Shown here one piece after another: positions 40,755 to 51,722 of a stretch of DNA of 64,000 bases; the stretch's first letter is position 1, and every line of letters starts with the position of its first letter. Under the pieces are notes generated by a model, which had not been told where the DNA came from, searched no databases, and saw nothing but the letters and a program-made list of their open reading frames with translations. A program made the translations under genes and the position numbers. The DNA lies in contig CAKMXJ010000042.1 in assembly GCA_928724745.1 (NCBI GenBank), forward strand, positions 186,001 through 250,000, given 5' to 3'. This stretch comes from Anthracocystis setariae (Eukaryota > Basidiomycota > Ustilaginomycetes > Ustilaginales > Ustilaginaceae).

Positions 40755-41132
40755 TCGGAAGATTCGATCTGAAACCGGTAAGAGATGAGGGCACGAAAGC
40801 GATCCGCATCTAGACTTTGGCGACGATGTCCAGCCCATCGGCTCGACACTGATCTGACGGCAAAGCGGTCGTAAACGGGGGGCACGGAAAACAAGGTGCG
40901 AGGCAACTCGTGGGTGCAGGGTGGTTTGTTGTTGTGCAACTTTGAGTCATCACGGACGCTGCAACTCGAGCGTCGTGCGGGGTCTCGTTCAAGGATAGAC
41001 TAGCTTCGTCGCAACGGTAGACTGTGGCAAGAAAAGGGAGTGATGGTCGAACAAGACGGGCGACTCACCTATGGGTGCTTGAGCAGGTCAAAGCTCGTTG
41101 GTCGATCAAGTTTGGTGAAGCGTGTCGTGTGA

Positions 41133-42095
41133 TCAATAGAGGACGGAAGCGGCAACACGGTAGCGTCCACCAGTGTCCTGAATGTCGAATGTGGCAGGTG
41201 CAAAATAAGTGTTGTGCCATCGGCGCATCAAACGCTGGGCTTCGGCAAAGGTCTGGCATCGAACGATGTACGAGGCAGTGGTGGCATCCTCGTTCGGTTT
41301 GGGCAACTTGACGACACCGCCGAGTACGGCATCATGAGAGCCACCATAACCTTTGGTGGTGTAACTGTATCCAGCATAAGAACGGCGATGTCCACGCCAC
41401 CGATCCTGCGGCCGAAGATCATATCTGGGTGCCAAGCGCTCTTCGAGCCTGGCCTCTAAAGTGGCCTGAGGGAGGTTGCGCAAAAGCACGAGCTTGCCTC
41501 TCTCGTACTCGATGAGATCCATAAAGAGCGCATAATCTAGCGGCCACGGTGAGTAGTACTTGCGGAAATAATCGTCGCGTTCCCTGTAAGTTAGCAACTT
41601 GGCGCTGAGCATCCTGCCACCAAGGATAGCGCCATGGGCGGTGGCTTCAAAGTCGCGCGTATGAGCGTCGTGGGAGAAGCTGACCATCGCTTTGCCGGCG
41701 GGACATAGAAACTTTGAGTAGAGAAACTCGATACTACCAAGGTCGTTGATTGTCTTTCTGCGAAGAGCAAGACGCTTGATGTCGGTAGGCGTGGCGGTAG
41801 GAGGAAGACCGGTTAGGAGGACGACTTTTTGCCCTTTAAGATGGCGATGTAGCAATTTGAGTTGTCTAGCTTCATGTTTAGCTTCATCAAATGGTTCAAA
41901 ATTCCGGTGACTCTTGAAAGATGTGCGGCCGGGTGAGGGAAAGGATGTGGTGCTGGATGAATGGAACGCAGCAACGTTTGGTGACGAGGTCACGATGGAT
42001 GGCAAGAGTCGAACCGAGTTTGATGCTTGGGAAGCTGCGAGCAGGGACGGTATCAGTGGGTCCGGCCGCAGTATTGGCGCCCTGAGAAGCACCAT
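41133..42095 (-). CDS. Probable mitochondrial RNA-binding (RRM-like) protein
   Basis: Encodes 320 residues from ATG 42095. The N-terminus (MVLLRAPILRP...LPSIVTSS) is Arg/Ser-rich and lacks acidic residues over about 65 positions, as in mitochondrial presequences. A first RRM-like fold covers about 88-168 (VVLLTGLPPTATPTDIKRL as RNP2-like, GKAMVSFSHD as RNP1-like). A second, weaker one begins at KLVLLRNLP and includes YIVRCQTFAEAQRLMRRWHNTYF near the C-terminus. I cannot name the orthologue; a role in mitochondrial RNA or ribosome metabolism is inference. It is divergent from MAD1, 312 bp away. Confidence 0.8.
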   Translation of the reverse strand: MVLLRAPILRPDPLIPSLLAASQASNSVRLLPSIVTSSPNVAAFHSSSTTSFPSPGRTSFKSHRNFEPFDEAKHEARQLKLLHRHLKGQKVVLLTGLPPTATPTDIKRLALRRKTINDLGSIEFLYSKFLCPAGKAMVSFSHDAHTRDFEATAHGAILGGRMLSAKLLTYRERDDYFRKYYSPWPLDYALFMDLIEYERGKLVLLRNLPQATLEARLEERLAPRYDLRPQDRWRGHRRSYAGYSYTTKGYGGSHDAVLGGVVKLPKPNEDATTASYIVRCQTFAEAQRLMRRWHNTYFAPATFDIQDTGGRYRVAASVLY

Positions 42096-42407
42096 CGTCG
42101 CAAGTAATAAAGCGAACAGGAAAAAGACGTCGAGAGAAAAGAGATGGATGGAGGAAGCAAAGATGGATGCAAAGCCTTAAAAATCCATTTTGAAATCCGA
42201 TGGCTGAGTCGCCAACTCGAAATTTCCATCGGTTGGGATCGGGCAAAGAATACGAATCGGGATTTCGATTTCCCCCCCTCCCCCCCAACCAACTCATGCA
42301 CAGTGAGCCAAAATACAGTAACATCAAAACACCCACGACCGTTCCGTTGATCTCGCGCTTTGCAACCACCACTCACTTGGTCATCAATCCGAGCCACAAA
42401 CCCAAAT
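42096..42407. promoter_or_regulatory. Shared divergent promoter region of the RRM-like gene and MAD1
   Basis: A 312-bp spacer between two divergent starts. It contains a C-rich run near 42270-42290. No other gene is seen. Confidence 0.45.
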
Positions 42408-45095
42408 ATGGACGGTCGTCGCACATCCTCGGCGGGCTCTGGTATCCCCATGCGTAGTGGTATCCCTCGTCCTGGCGGCGGTGCTCCGTCCACCAACGCT
42501 GAAGCTGCCTCTTGTGTCCCACGCCCGTCTTCGCGTATTGGCGTCTCGAGCGGTCCCATGGGAAGCTATCGCTCAGCCTCTGGTTCTTCGCGCGCATCTA
42601 TGGGTACTGCGCCTCCGTTGGCTGCAACATCGTCTCTCCTCCGACAGCCCCCTTCTAGTGCAGCTCCATCTACCCGTACCTACAGCGGCCTCGCAGGCAG
42701 GATCAGCACGCTCGCTCCACGACCACTCGACCCCAACACTTCGACCAACATGCTCGGCGATGATATCTCATCCGCATCAATCTTACTTGACACATCCATC
42801 GGTGTTGGTGGCCACAAACGCACCGTATCCGCTGCCGGCCTCGGAGACGATAGCAATGTCTCCTTCTCTGTCTCGGGCATCAAGCGGCCTCATCTGCGCA
42901 AGCTGTCTATGGACGGCACCTCACCTCTGCTCTTGCAGCCTGAGCTGCATCCAGCCGCAACTCCGCGCCCCGAGAGTCCCGCGTACGAAATTGCAATGCT
43001 GCGCACCCACTATGAGCACCAGCTCTTGGCCGAGGGAAGGAAGCACCAGAAGCTCGAGCAGGAGTATGAAGCAAAGTGCAAGGAACTCGACCGATTCAAC
43101 CGACAAAGGGTCGAACTCTTGGATGAGTGGGACAAGCAGCAAGAATCGATGCGCTCCAAGGAATCGGAATGGTCAGCCAAACGCCAAAGTATGGAGGATG
43201 AAATCGTTCGCTTGCGAAGTAGCAATTCGGAACTTACGCATCGCAACGATGAATTGTCCACCTCGTCTTCTACGCAGCTGACCGAGCTACGGTCGCGAGC
43301 GACTTGGCTCGAGTCTGACCTGGCCAAGGCTAAAGCGGAAGCGTCGGCGGCGCAGGCAAAGGCCAAGATGCTCGAGGACGATCTCGGCGCCACCAAAGCT
43401 GAGTTGGAAGATGTACAGAACGCATTGGATGACGAGCAAAAGATGCGCACACAGCTCGTCGACGAAGCACGCCTCGGTGGAGCAGAGCAGGGTCAAAAGA
43501 TCGCCGACGAGCTCGCCAGGCAGATGGCGCATTTGAGAAAACTTGAAGCCGAAAACGCCCACCTTGCCGCTCAAAACGGTCGCCTCGAGCAGCATGCCAG
43601 CAACGTCGAGCTGCTCAAGGAAGAAAAGAGGAGCCTCGAAGTTAAAGTGCGCCACCTCGACCAGCTTCGCGACCAGCTTGCGGCGGCCGAAACCGAAATT
43701 GCGCAGCTGAAACAGGACGAGAAAAGGTTTGACAACGTTGTTCGAAACGGAGATGAGGCACATGTGGAAGCGGCGTTTGCCGCCGCGGCTAATGTTGATT
43801 CTCGACTGCCTACTGTCAATGCTCCGGAGGTGGTGGATCGATATACGCTGCCGCGCTACCTTTCGCTGTTGCGCGGTACGGTTGCGGGGCTTTCTGCGCG
43901 CTGCAACTCGCTCGCCTCGACGGTGGACAAGTTGCGCACGCGCAATGCCGAGCTGGAAGAAGAGGCTAAGGATGTGGACGCCAAGGTGAACAAGTCGCAT
44001 ACGGAGCTGTCCAACATGCAGGCTGCGTTGGCGAGGGCGGACAAGACCGAGCACAGGATGCACGACGAGATCGCACGCCTCAAGACCATGCTCGCGTCGT
44101 ACGAAGAGGAGGAGAAGAACCTCAACAAGGCGTCGTACAATGGCGCGCATGCACAGCGGATCAGTCTGCTCGAGACCGAACTGGCCAGCGCCAAGGAGGA
44201 GAATGTCAAGTTGAGTGAGGATCTCGAACGCGTTAGTAAGGCGCTCAGCGAAAAGGAGACCAAGATGGATGTGGACCAAGGTGATGTCAAGGTTCAGCTC
44301 GAGACGGTACAGAGGGAGAAGGAAGGGTTGGAGGCCAAGGTGGGGAAGCTCGAAGCGGAGATTTTGCAGTTGGTTAAAGAGGTGGGAGAGATGGGTAAGG
44401 AGAATGAGATGTTGTGGCTGAGGGTTGGGAGGGGGGAGTTTGATCAGGAGCGCCAGCGATGTTTAGTTCTGCGGCAGAATCCTGTCTCGGTTGATGTTGA
44501 GATGCGCAAGAAGAACTTGGATGCGCTCAAGGCTGAGAACAAGTCGTTGCTCGAGCGTGTCGAAGAGCTTTCCTCCCTCGTCTCGTCGTCCACCTCGGCT
44601 ACGTCGACTGCTGGAGGTGTAGGGCAAGCGTTGATCCCACAATCGGTGGTGGACAATTTGAAACTCGACATCCAGGCGCTCGAGACCTCGATCGCGGCCA
44701 AAGACAAAGCCATGCTCCGACTCAAGCAAGTGTTTTCAGCCAAAGCCAACGAATTCCGTGAAGCCATGCAGTCGCTTTTCGGATACAAGGTCAAGTTCCT
44801 CGAGAACGGCAAAGTCAAACTTACCTCGACTTTCAATCGCTCCACCAACTCGACCAGTCTCATCTTTGAAAGCGAAGGCGCAAATGTTGGCAAGATGAAA
44901 CTCATGGGTGAGGCGGTAAGACATCCGGGGCTTGTCAATCTGACCGCGCTTAAGGAGTATTGGTTGGATCCACATGGGATTAGACAGAGTGTGCCATGCT
45001 TTTTGGCTGCGCTCAATCTCGAATTGTACGAAGGTTGCACCATGGCGGTTAGAAGGAGCAAGTTCGATGGCGAAGGTGACGATGACGAGGAGTAG
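42408..45095 (+). CDS. MAD1: Spindle assembly checkpoint protein MAD1
   Basis: Coiled-coil checkpoint protein that carries Mad2 to unattached kinetochores. It has 895 residues from ATG 42408 (MDGRRTSSAGSG); the longer frame starts at a TTG. Residues 1-190 are Ser/Pro-rich and disordered; about 200-680 is almost continuous coiled coil. The Mad2-interaction motif is recognisable at about 684-693 (CLVLRQNPVS, compare human KVLHMSLNPTS). The RLK motif that contacts Bub1 is R771-K773 (MLRLKQVF). The C-terminal RWD-like head follows (SLFGYKVKFLENGKVKLTS..., YLxxxxIPxFLA-type ending SVPCFLAALNLELYE). Convergent with the BTB gene. Confidence 0.95.
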   Translation: MDGRRTSSAGSGIPMRSGIPRPGGGAPSTNAEAASCVPRPSSRIGVSSGPMGSYRSASGSSRASMGTAPPLAATSSLLRQPPSSAAPSTRTYSGLAGRISTLAPRPLDPNTSTNMLGDDISSASILLDTSIGVGGHKRTVSAAGLGDDSNVSFSVSGIKRPHLRKLSMDGTSPLLLQPELHPAATPRPESPAYEIAMLRTHYEHQLLAEGRKHQKLEQEYEAKCKELDRFNRQRVELLDEWDKQQESMRSKESEWSAKRQSMEDEIVRLRSSNSELTHRNDELSTSSSTQLTELRSRATWLESDLAKAKAEASAAQAKAKMLEDDLGATKAELEDVQNALDDEQKMRTQLVDEARLGGAEQGQKIADELARQMAHLRKLEAENAHLAAQNGRLEQHASNVELLKEEKRSLEVKVRHLDQLRDQLAAAETEIAQLKQDEKRFDNVVRNGDEAHVEAAFAAAANVDSRLPTVNAPEVVDRYTLPRYLSLLRGTVAGLSARCNSLASTVDKLRTRNAELEEEAKDVDAKVNKSHTELSNMQAALARADKTEHRMHDEIARLKTMLASYEEEEKNLNKASYNGAHAQRISLLETELASAKEENVKLSEDLERVSKALSEKETKMDVDQGDVKVQLETVQREKEGLEAKVGKLEAEILQLVKEVGEMGKENEMLWLRVGRGEFDQERQRCLVLRQNPVSVDVEMRKKNLDALKAENKSLLERVEELSSLVSSSTSATSTAGGVGQALIPQSVVDNLKLDIQALETSIAAKDKAMLRLKQVFSAKANEFREAMQSLFGYKVKFLENGKVKLTSTFNRSTNSTSLIFESEGANVGKMKLMGEAVRHPGLVNLTALKEYWLDPHGIRQSVPCFLAALNLELYEGCTMAVRRSKFDGEGDDDEE

Positions 45096-45266
45096 CTCGG
45101 AGCAGACCTCAATGATGCTCTTTTCTCGATGGTACCGGTATACTTGTAGAATCGGATTCGAACGTTCAACGGTGACAAGATACGAACATGTAACAGTAAC
45201 TATAGCCCCCTCCTTTCGCTTCCCTTACGATGAGAGGAGGGTGGCATGTAATACTAAGCTTAGACT

Positions 45267-47699
45267 TCAGATCTGGTTCAGTTGGTGTTGGCATAGCTGT
45301 TTGATGGAATGGTAGCCGAGGTATTCGGCTTCGTCCATGAGTTCGTGCAGACGACAACGAAGTTGCAATTTGAGCGGTGTGAGTGCATTTGGAGCGTGCT
45401 CGTCGTTGTCGGTGTTGATGCTGTTGCGGGAGGGTGCAGCGATGCTGGCGGCGAGAAGACGGAAGGGAAGCTTGCGCGTGCGCAGAGTGTCGAGGATATC
45501 GCGATACAGATCGCCATTTCGGTCCAGGAAGATGCTTTTCGCTATCGGGACTACCGCGCGTGAGGTCGACAACGGTTGTCGACACGTCTTATCGCTTCTA
45601 AGATTAGCATGGTCTGGAGACGTGGTCTTGCAACGATCAGTGTCGGAAAGGTCGCTTGTGTGACATGTGGATGCATACGACCCATCAGTGGACTCACTTG
45701 CCGAAGCGAGCGTAGACAGCGAAGAGCTGCTAGATTGTGCCACCTCTGATTGAGAAAGACCAAGACCCGACTTCGTCTCATCGACCGTGGCCAGAGACCC
45801 GTTGGAATGGCCATCGCTTCGCTGAGTCCCAGTCCTTGTCGAGGACTTCGCATAAACATGGTTCACTGAGCTATAAGGTGTTGCCACGCCGGATTTTTCT
45901 GCATCATCCTCGAGACATGCACCATTGACAAGTCGAGGTTGATCTCCTGCCAGCCCTCTGAGAGTGGAGACGAGAGTGACAAATCTGGTGCCGCCTACAT
46001 TCAACTCGATTTGCTGTTCGTCGTGGGGGGCCTGTGTGATCCGAGCTTGTGGCGGTGAGAGACCTTGAGCCGATGCATTGTCGAGACGATTGGAGCGTTT
46101 TGTATAGCTCAGCCGCTCGATAGAATTGCCTTTGGAGCCAACGTTGCTTGGCGTGCGCAAGGAGACTATATCAGTGCTCGGAGAATCAGGGCTGAGAAAG
46201 GACGCATCAGCATCGATGAGAGAACTGATTGATGATGAAGCTGAATGAAAATTGAGTAGTGAGCTCTTGGGAGGCAGTGGAGGAGGAGGCAAGCATTGTT
46301 GAGGGGGAGGTTTGCGAGGTGGTAGGCGTTGAGGTTTGAAGGTCGGTCTGCGAGGTGGCTTTGGCTCGTCGAATCGCTTTGCCGATACACAGCTGGACAA
46401 GCTGCTATGCTCACTGCTGGTGCTGGGCGACAAATCGATCATGATTTGCCAAACACTCGGCTCGACGTGCATAGGGATATCCATGGCTTCCTCTTCTGGC
46501 TCTGACGGATCATCTTGCTCTATCGCTGGGGAGAGCCTACCGGTGGTTGCAGAAAAATCAAAGCGCAAATTGAACAAAGATTGCGATTTGCGTAAGCTCT
46601 CACGACGTTTCAAAGCAGCAGTGTCAGAGAAGCAGTATGGAGGTGGTGTCATCCACTGACCTCCTTTACCTTTGACGGATGTTGGCAGCTGAGCGGATTG
46701 CTGCCGACTGCCTTCATCTGCAACGTGCTCGGTCAGCTTTGAAGAGAGCCTTTTTGATTCGGTGGATTTGGATTTGGGCTTGAAGGCATATCCTTGGAGC
46801 GCAAGGATGAGGTCTCGGTCTGCTTGGGCGACACTGTTGCGCACTTTGTCAGACTTGTGAGACCTATCCGACCGGGCAGATTTGTCCGATCTGTCCGATT
46901 TAGCAACGCTGAACTGTGAGGGTGAAGGTCGATGTCCAAAGATTGCTTGACGAGGAGCCGAACTTATCGAGTCACCGGTAGATGGTCGACGAGGGATACT
47001 ATCATTCTGCCTGCTGCGCCTTTTTCCAGTCTCGAGAGGTGCAGGAGAATCTTGGATAGGGATGGATGGAGCCTGAGCGGTGGAAGAGGCGCGACTGTGT
47101 CTGCGTGCCTTGAAAAGACGACTTGCTGTTCCGAGGGCTGCCAAACGTGCACGTTGCGGCATGCTAGACAGGCTGCGAGAGCTGTGCATCCTTTCTTCAT
47201 CTTCGGAATCATCATCAAATTGGCTCTTGAACGGTTGCGGGGAGAGTTGGATGTCATAGTATGGTATGAATTCAGGCGGTACACAGGGCAGATCGCCAAG
47301 GGTGCTACTTCTGCTTGGATGCTGTGGGTCGAGGTCTGCATGTGGAAGGGCAGGAGAATGGAAAGGTTGTTGAATCATAGCGAGCTGCTTGTGATTGCGG
47401 TCAAGCGCTCCGAACTCGGAGGTGTCAGAGTCAAACAGTTGAGCAGGTTTGGCGTTCTGCGATGCGAGCGCTTCTGACTGTTTGGGTGAGGGCTTGTTTG
47501 GAGCATAGCTTATTGAAGGCGAAGCGGGTGAGGACGGCTCTTCTGATGGCTCAAGTGAGGCTGAACGAGAAGGGGCAAGCTTGGATTCCTGCACTAGCTT
47601 TGGCGAGTTGAAAGTTGGTTTTGGTGGGAGAAAGGCTTTGCTGATGGTGTCGGTGTTGGGAGACGACGTAGAGGAAAAGCGTCGAGATGCAGACAGCAT
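45267..47699 (-). CDS. BTB/T1 (KCTD-like) protein with a split domain
   Basis: Encodes 810 residues from ATG 47699. Residues 1-560 are disordered and Ser/Pro-rich, with SDKSARSD-type repeats and a proline-rich stretch (PPPLPPKSS) that could bind SH3 or WW domains. The T1/BTB domain starts at I564 (IELNVGGTRFVTLVSTL) and finishes with F724 (FLDRNGDLYRDILDTLRTRKLPF) and the closing helix (EAEYLGYHSIKQLC) at the C-terminus. Between the two halves sits about 115-130 residues of Ser/Thr-rich low-complexity sequence, where KCTD domains normally have a short loop. No channel or membrane segment is present. KCTD-type proteins often act as Cullin-3 adaptors; that role here is inference. It converges on MAD1 and diverges from the NDR kinase. 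Confidence 0.85.
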   Translation of the reverse strand: MLSASRRFSSTSSPNTDTISKAFLPPKPTFNSPKLVQESKLAPSRSASLEPSEEPSSPASPSISYAPNKPSPKQSEALASQNAKPAQLFDSDTSEFGALDRNHKQLAMIQQPFHSPALPHADLDPQHPSRSSTLGDLPCVPPEFIPYYDIQLSPQPFKSQFDDDSEDEERMHSSRSLSSMPQRARLAALGTASRLFKARRHSRASSTAQAPSIPIQDSPAPLETGKRRSRQNDSIPRRPSTGDSISSAPRQAIFGHRPSPSQFSVAKSDRSDKSARSDRSHKSDKVRNSVAQADRDLILALQGYAFKPKSKSTESKRLSSKLTEHVADEGSRQQSAQLPTSVKGKGGQWMTPPPYCFSDTAALKRRESLRKSQSLFNLRFDFSATTGRLSPAIEQDDPSEPEEEAMDIPMHVEPSVWQIMIDLSPSTSSEHSSLSSCVSAKRFDEPKPPRRPTFKPQRLPPRKPPPQQCLPPPPLPPKSSLLNFHSASSSISSLIDADASFLSPDSPSTDIVSLRTPSNVGSKGNSIERLSYTKRSNRLDNASAQGLSPPQARITQAPHDEQQIELNVGGTRFVTLVSTLRGLAGDQPRLVNGACLEDDAEKSGVATPYSSVNHVYAKSSTRTGTQRSDGHSNGSLATVDETKSGLGLSQSEVAQSSSSSLSTLASASESTDGSYASTCHTSDLSDTDRCKTTSPDHANLRSDKTCRQPLSTSRAVVPIAKSIFLDRNGDLYRDILDTLRTRKLPFRLLAASIAAPSRNSINTDNDEHAPNALTPLKLQLRCRLHELMDEAEYLGYHSIKQLCQHQLNQI

Positions 47700-49220
47700 G
47701 ATGGTGGCGCGTAGAGCGGTTGGTATCGCAGCAATGACGATGAGCTATGGGAATTGGTGAGTTGATGTTGAGTGTTGGCGCAGGGATCTGGACGCTAGGA
47801 TTTAGGCAGATATCTGAGTGGTGGTGGTGGCGGCGTTGCAAGGCGAAAGAATGGCACCGGTTTGGCTCATCGACCTTGCGGGTGTGCGAGCGTGTAGTCA
47901 CAGTGGTGCAGCAGGTTCCTTTGTGCGAGAGGGGCCCACGGATTACTGGAGAGATTGAAGCAACAAGCATTGTAGGTAAAAGCTGATTTGGGGTGGTTCC
48001 CTTTGTTTCTTCATTTGCAACACGTCGAATCTCCCACCAACATTGGATGCTTCTCTGTTTGCATCTGGACGGCTGTTTCTGCTTGATTCGAGCTTGTTTC
48101 AGATGGCTTGCGCAGTAAGGACAACGATACGACGCTAGCGTGGGAGAAAAGTTGGTGGCGGTTAGAGATGTCAGCCACCAGGCCTAATTGTGTTTGGTAG
48201 AAAAGCTTGGATGGAGAGGGTCCCTGGATAATTTCTAGCTGGATCGGGTGTGATGGCATTCTTGTCTAGCATGGCATCCACCAGCAGCAATAGAGAAGGT
48301 GAGTACAGTCTGCACAAACGACGGTCGCAACGAGCTGCCTGTCACTTGCAGACTGCCATATGGGAAGCGAAAAACTCGGCTTGCAAGCGGCAAGCGCATG
48401 AGGAACAATGTGGATTTGTACAGTATGCCGGGCCCTCGTGCGTTAGCAAAGGCCTTAGACAAGGTCGGTGTATCTCGAGATTACATGCTGGACTTGGTGA
48501 TGGCAACGACAGAAGTCGTGGGCGCATAGTGCCCGCGATTGCATTGACATACTGGGATCAACTGTCAAGGATGCCAAGGCTTGATCGTGACCAAGCTTTG
48601 CTGTGACAGTTTGGCGCTGTCAAAATCGGAGCTTTTGTGACCAAACACCAATCGGGTTAACTGTGGAGCCGATCTGCACACACACACACACACTTTTTAC
48701 TGTAGCAAGGCAGTCGAAAGGTCTGTGCGAATGGCCAGCACATCACCGACCAAACTGAGACAAACGCCGCTTGTGCCAGCCTAACCAATTTGCAATTATT
48801 ATTATAATTATTGGCTTGTCAAGAAGAGCAAACCACAAACCACACACACGCGCGTCAAAGTAGGCTTTTCTGCGTGGTCGGTGCTGCGTGCTGGCTGTGC
48901 TAGTTTCACACACACACTCACACACGCACTCCTTGTCATTCACTCTCACACTCTCACAGTCTTGCATAGCAACCTCATAGACTAACCGCTTAGCTCTTTG
49001 CACCCTCCCACTTGCACCTTTCACGCCTTCTACCACTTCATCTTGCCACACACACACACACACACACACACGCACTCGAAATCTTCGAGCTTGGATTCAA
49101 GCTTAATTCCGGTTGGCTCACTTGCCGTCACGCGCGTCTTGTCCCCTTTCTACGTCGCTTTCGGTGCACCCGATTTAGCTCGAGCTCGAGCTCTTGTCTA
49201 CCTATCTTTGACACCCAAAA
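47700..49220. promoter_or_regulatory. Divergent 1.5-kb region between the BTB gene and the NDR kinase
   Basis: Contains CA microsatellites at about 48677-48692, 48906-48926 and 49050-49072, the last close upstream of the kinase start. A weak 117-codon frame lies at 48253-48606 (plus), overlapped by frames on both strands; it is not accepted as a gene. Confidence 0.5.
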
Positions 49221-51367
49221 ATGGCTTACCGCAACGGTCTGCCCCAATCCGGCCAGTCACCCCTCCCGCAAACGCGTTCCCTGCCTCAAGTGCAGCAGCC
49301 CACCAACCAGTTGGCATATGGCGCTCAATATGCTGCTCCCATGGGCTATAATATGAATCTTGCTTCCAACCAAGGTCCACCCGTAGGATACGGTTTCAGT
49401 GCTGCTGGTCAAGGTGGCTTCGCTCAAAGTCAAGGTGCGTATCCTTCCTCTCATCAACCTCCCTCACGTTGCAAATCGCACACCATCGCTCACTTTACCT
49501 CTTCATCTTTCCTTGCTCATCTCCAACAGCGTATGCACAGCAGGCACAATACCAAGCACAGATCCACCAGGCTGCCATCGCCGCACAGGCACAGGCTCCT
49601 CCATCTCAACTTCAGCATCCCGCCATGTCCCATGCTGCTCAGCTCCAGCAGCAGCAGATCGCTGCTTCCCAACATCACGGCCTCCAAGCTCCTGGCTCCG
49701 GCTTTGCATCCCGTCAGCAAGCCAGCTCGCCCACCAACAGATCCCCCTCTCCCTCCGCTCGTCCTCTCAATCCTGCTCCACGAAGTCCCCAGTACGGCCA
49801 AGCACAGACCTACTCTCAGCAACAGCAACAGCAGCAATACTACCAGCAACAACAGCAACAGCAACAACAGCAACAGCAGCAACAGCAGCAACAGCAGCCA
49901 CAGCAGTACACTCAAGCTGGCGGATCCACCTCACCCAACCCTGCCAACGACAAGCCCGCCGACTACGTCTACTTTGAACGCTCCACAAGTGGCATGCAAA
50001 AGTCCACCATCGAGGCGGCCACCGGTGCCAAGTTGAAGCTCGAAAACTTTTACAAGGTGTACGTTGAGCAGGCCGTCGAGCGTATCAAGCGTGCTGCTGA
50101 GCTCGAAGACCGTCTCACCAGCCCTCCCGATGGCGTTCACCTTTCCGACGAGCGTAAGGCGCGTCAACTCGCTCAGCTCGGTCGGCGCGAATCCAACTTT
50201 TTGCGATTGCGAAGGACGCGTCTCGGACTCGACGACTTCCGCACCGTCAAAGTCATCGGCAAGGGTGCGTTTGGTGAAGTGCGATTGGTGCAAAAGACCG
50301 ACACGGGCAAGATCTACGCCATGAAAACGCTCAGGAAGAGCGAGATGTTTAAGAAGGACCAGCTAGCGCATGTGCGCGCCGAACGCGATGTGCTCGCCGA
50401 GTCCAACTCGCCCTGGGTGGTGCAGCTCTACTACTCGTTCCAAGACACGGCGTATCTGTATCTGCTCATGGAGTTCCTGCCGGGAGGAGATTTGATGACC
50501 ATGCTCATCAAGTACGATACCTTTTCCGAGGATGTCACGCGCTTCTACATGGCCGAGTGCGTGTTGGCGCTCGAGGGGATTCACAAGTTGGGTTTCATCC
50601 ACCGCGATATCAAGCCAGACAACATTCTGATCGATGCCAGGGGACACATCAAGTTGTCCGACTTTGGCCTGTCCACCGGCTTCCACAAGCAGCACGATTC
50701 GGCGTACTACCAGCGACTGTTTGAAGGCACCGCTGGCCAGAACCCGGCGCAGAGCGGGCGCAACTCGGTGGCGGTCAATTCGATCAACCTGACGCTGTCG
50801 TCCAAGGATACGATTGCTACGTGGAAGGCGAATCGACGCAAGTTGGCCTACTCGACCGTGGGCACGCCCGACTACATTGCCCCCGAGATCTTTCTGCAGC
50901 AGGGGTACGGAAACGAGTGCGACTGGTGGTCGTTGGGTGCGATCATGTTTGAGTGTCTTTGCGGCTATCCTCCGTTCTGTTCGGAGAATGCGCACGATAC
51001 GTATCGCAAGATTCTGGCGTGGAGGGAGACGCTGCAGTTTCCGGATGATATTCATCTGAGTCCTGAGGCGGAGGATATGATTAGGCGATTGATCACTGCG
51101 CCTGAGAACCGGTTGGGAAGGAACTCGGCCACCGAGATCAAAGAACATGCGTTTTTTGCTGGCGTGGACTGGAGTACGATTCGTCAGATCGATGCGCCAT
51201 TTATCCCGCAGCTAAAGAGCATCACCGATACGAGTTACTTTCCGACAGAGGATTACCAGGATGTTCCCGAGACGCCGCAGGGAGCGGATATTGGCGTGGG
51301 CAGCAAGGATCTCGCGTTCCTCGGTTATACGTATAGGAGGTATGAGAGTAATGAGACCGTGCTTTAG
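49221..51367 (+). CDS. ukc1: NDR-family kinase of the Cbk1/Orb6 type (Ustilago ukc1-like; two exons)
   Basis: AGC kinase of the morphogenesis (MOR/RAM) pathway controlling polarity and cell separation. Exon 1 is 49221-49434, the intron 49435-49529 (GTGCGT..AACAG), exon 2 49530-51367; the join restores a GCG Ala codon and gives 683 residues. The N-terminal 200 residues are Gln-rich with a poly-Gln run (49844-49896). The Mob-binding NDR N-terminal region ([22 protein letters not shown] split at residue limits) precedes the kinase domain from about 308: [26 protein letters not shown], an NDR-type activation-segment insertion, then [10 protein letters not shown]. The C-terminal hydrophobic motif reads [10 protein letters not shown] with the phosphorylatable Thr. 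U. maydis ukc1 is the named orthologue in this lineage; the symbol is by homology. Confidence 0.95.
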
Positions 51368-51722
51368 GAGGATGCAAGGGGAGAGAAAGGGGTGGGGAAT
51401 GTCGGGATTTTTTTCTTTCTTTCTTTCTCAGTTGGTGTGTGCGTGTGCGTGTGCGTGTGCGTGTGATGGTAGGAGGGGAGGGCCAAGTTTGTGATGGATG
51501 GGGGTGCAGGGTTTGGAGGTTGGGTGGGTTGGTATTGTTTCAAGGGATTGGTGTGAAGGGGGGGGGGGGTGGGATTGGGAGGAGTGATTTTTTTTTTTTT
51601 TTCATGTGGATTGGTAATTTAGTAGTAAGTGTGGGTGGGCGCACTTGCACATGCGAAGCAGGATGAGGAGGAGGGGTTCAAATTTACCGGGAAAGGGAAA
51701 GGGGGGGGGGGAATGGGGGATT
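51368..51722. other. Convergent spacer between the NDR kinase and GMC gene, repeat-rich
   Basis: Holds a TTTC repeat (about 51409-51428), a GTGTGC repeat (about 51435-51465), a G run (about 51558-51567), a T run (about 51588-51602) and another G run near 51701-51710. No gene is seen. These tracts are likely length-variable. Confidence 0.6.

Larger units (their letters stand above)
38576..41132. other. Gene-poor 2.5-kb region with several simple repeats
   Basis: Short frames occur on both strands (for example 40088-40582 plus, 40402-40809 minus), but they overlap and none has recognisable domains. Notable elements are an inverted repeat at 39328-39348, a pentamer repeat at 39520-39553 and a CTG-type triplet repeat at 40728-40754. 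Confidence 0.5.

Noticed and set aside
40402..40809. Minus-strand 135-codon frame, with plus-strand frames of similar size opposite
   Set aside because: Both strands are open over the same stretch, an alanine run comes from a CTG microsatellite, and no domain is seen. It was also considered as rRNA-derived, but the sequence does not match rRNA as I know it.
48253..48606. Plus-strand 117-codon frame with several cysteines (CX8-9C-like spacing), in the divergent region before the NDR kinase
   Set aside because: Overlapped by other open frames on both strands, the cysteine spacing does not match a known CHCH pattern, and trial splicing at the nearby GTGAGT gave early stops.
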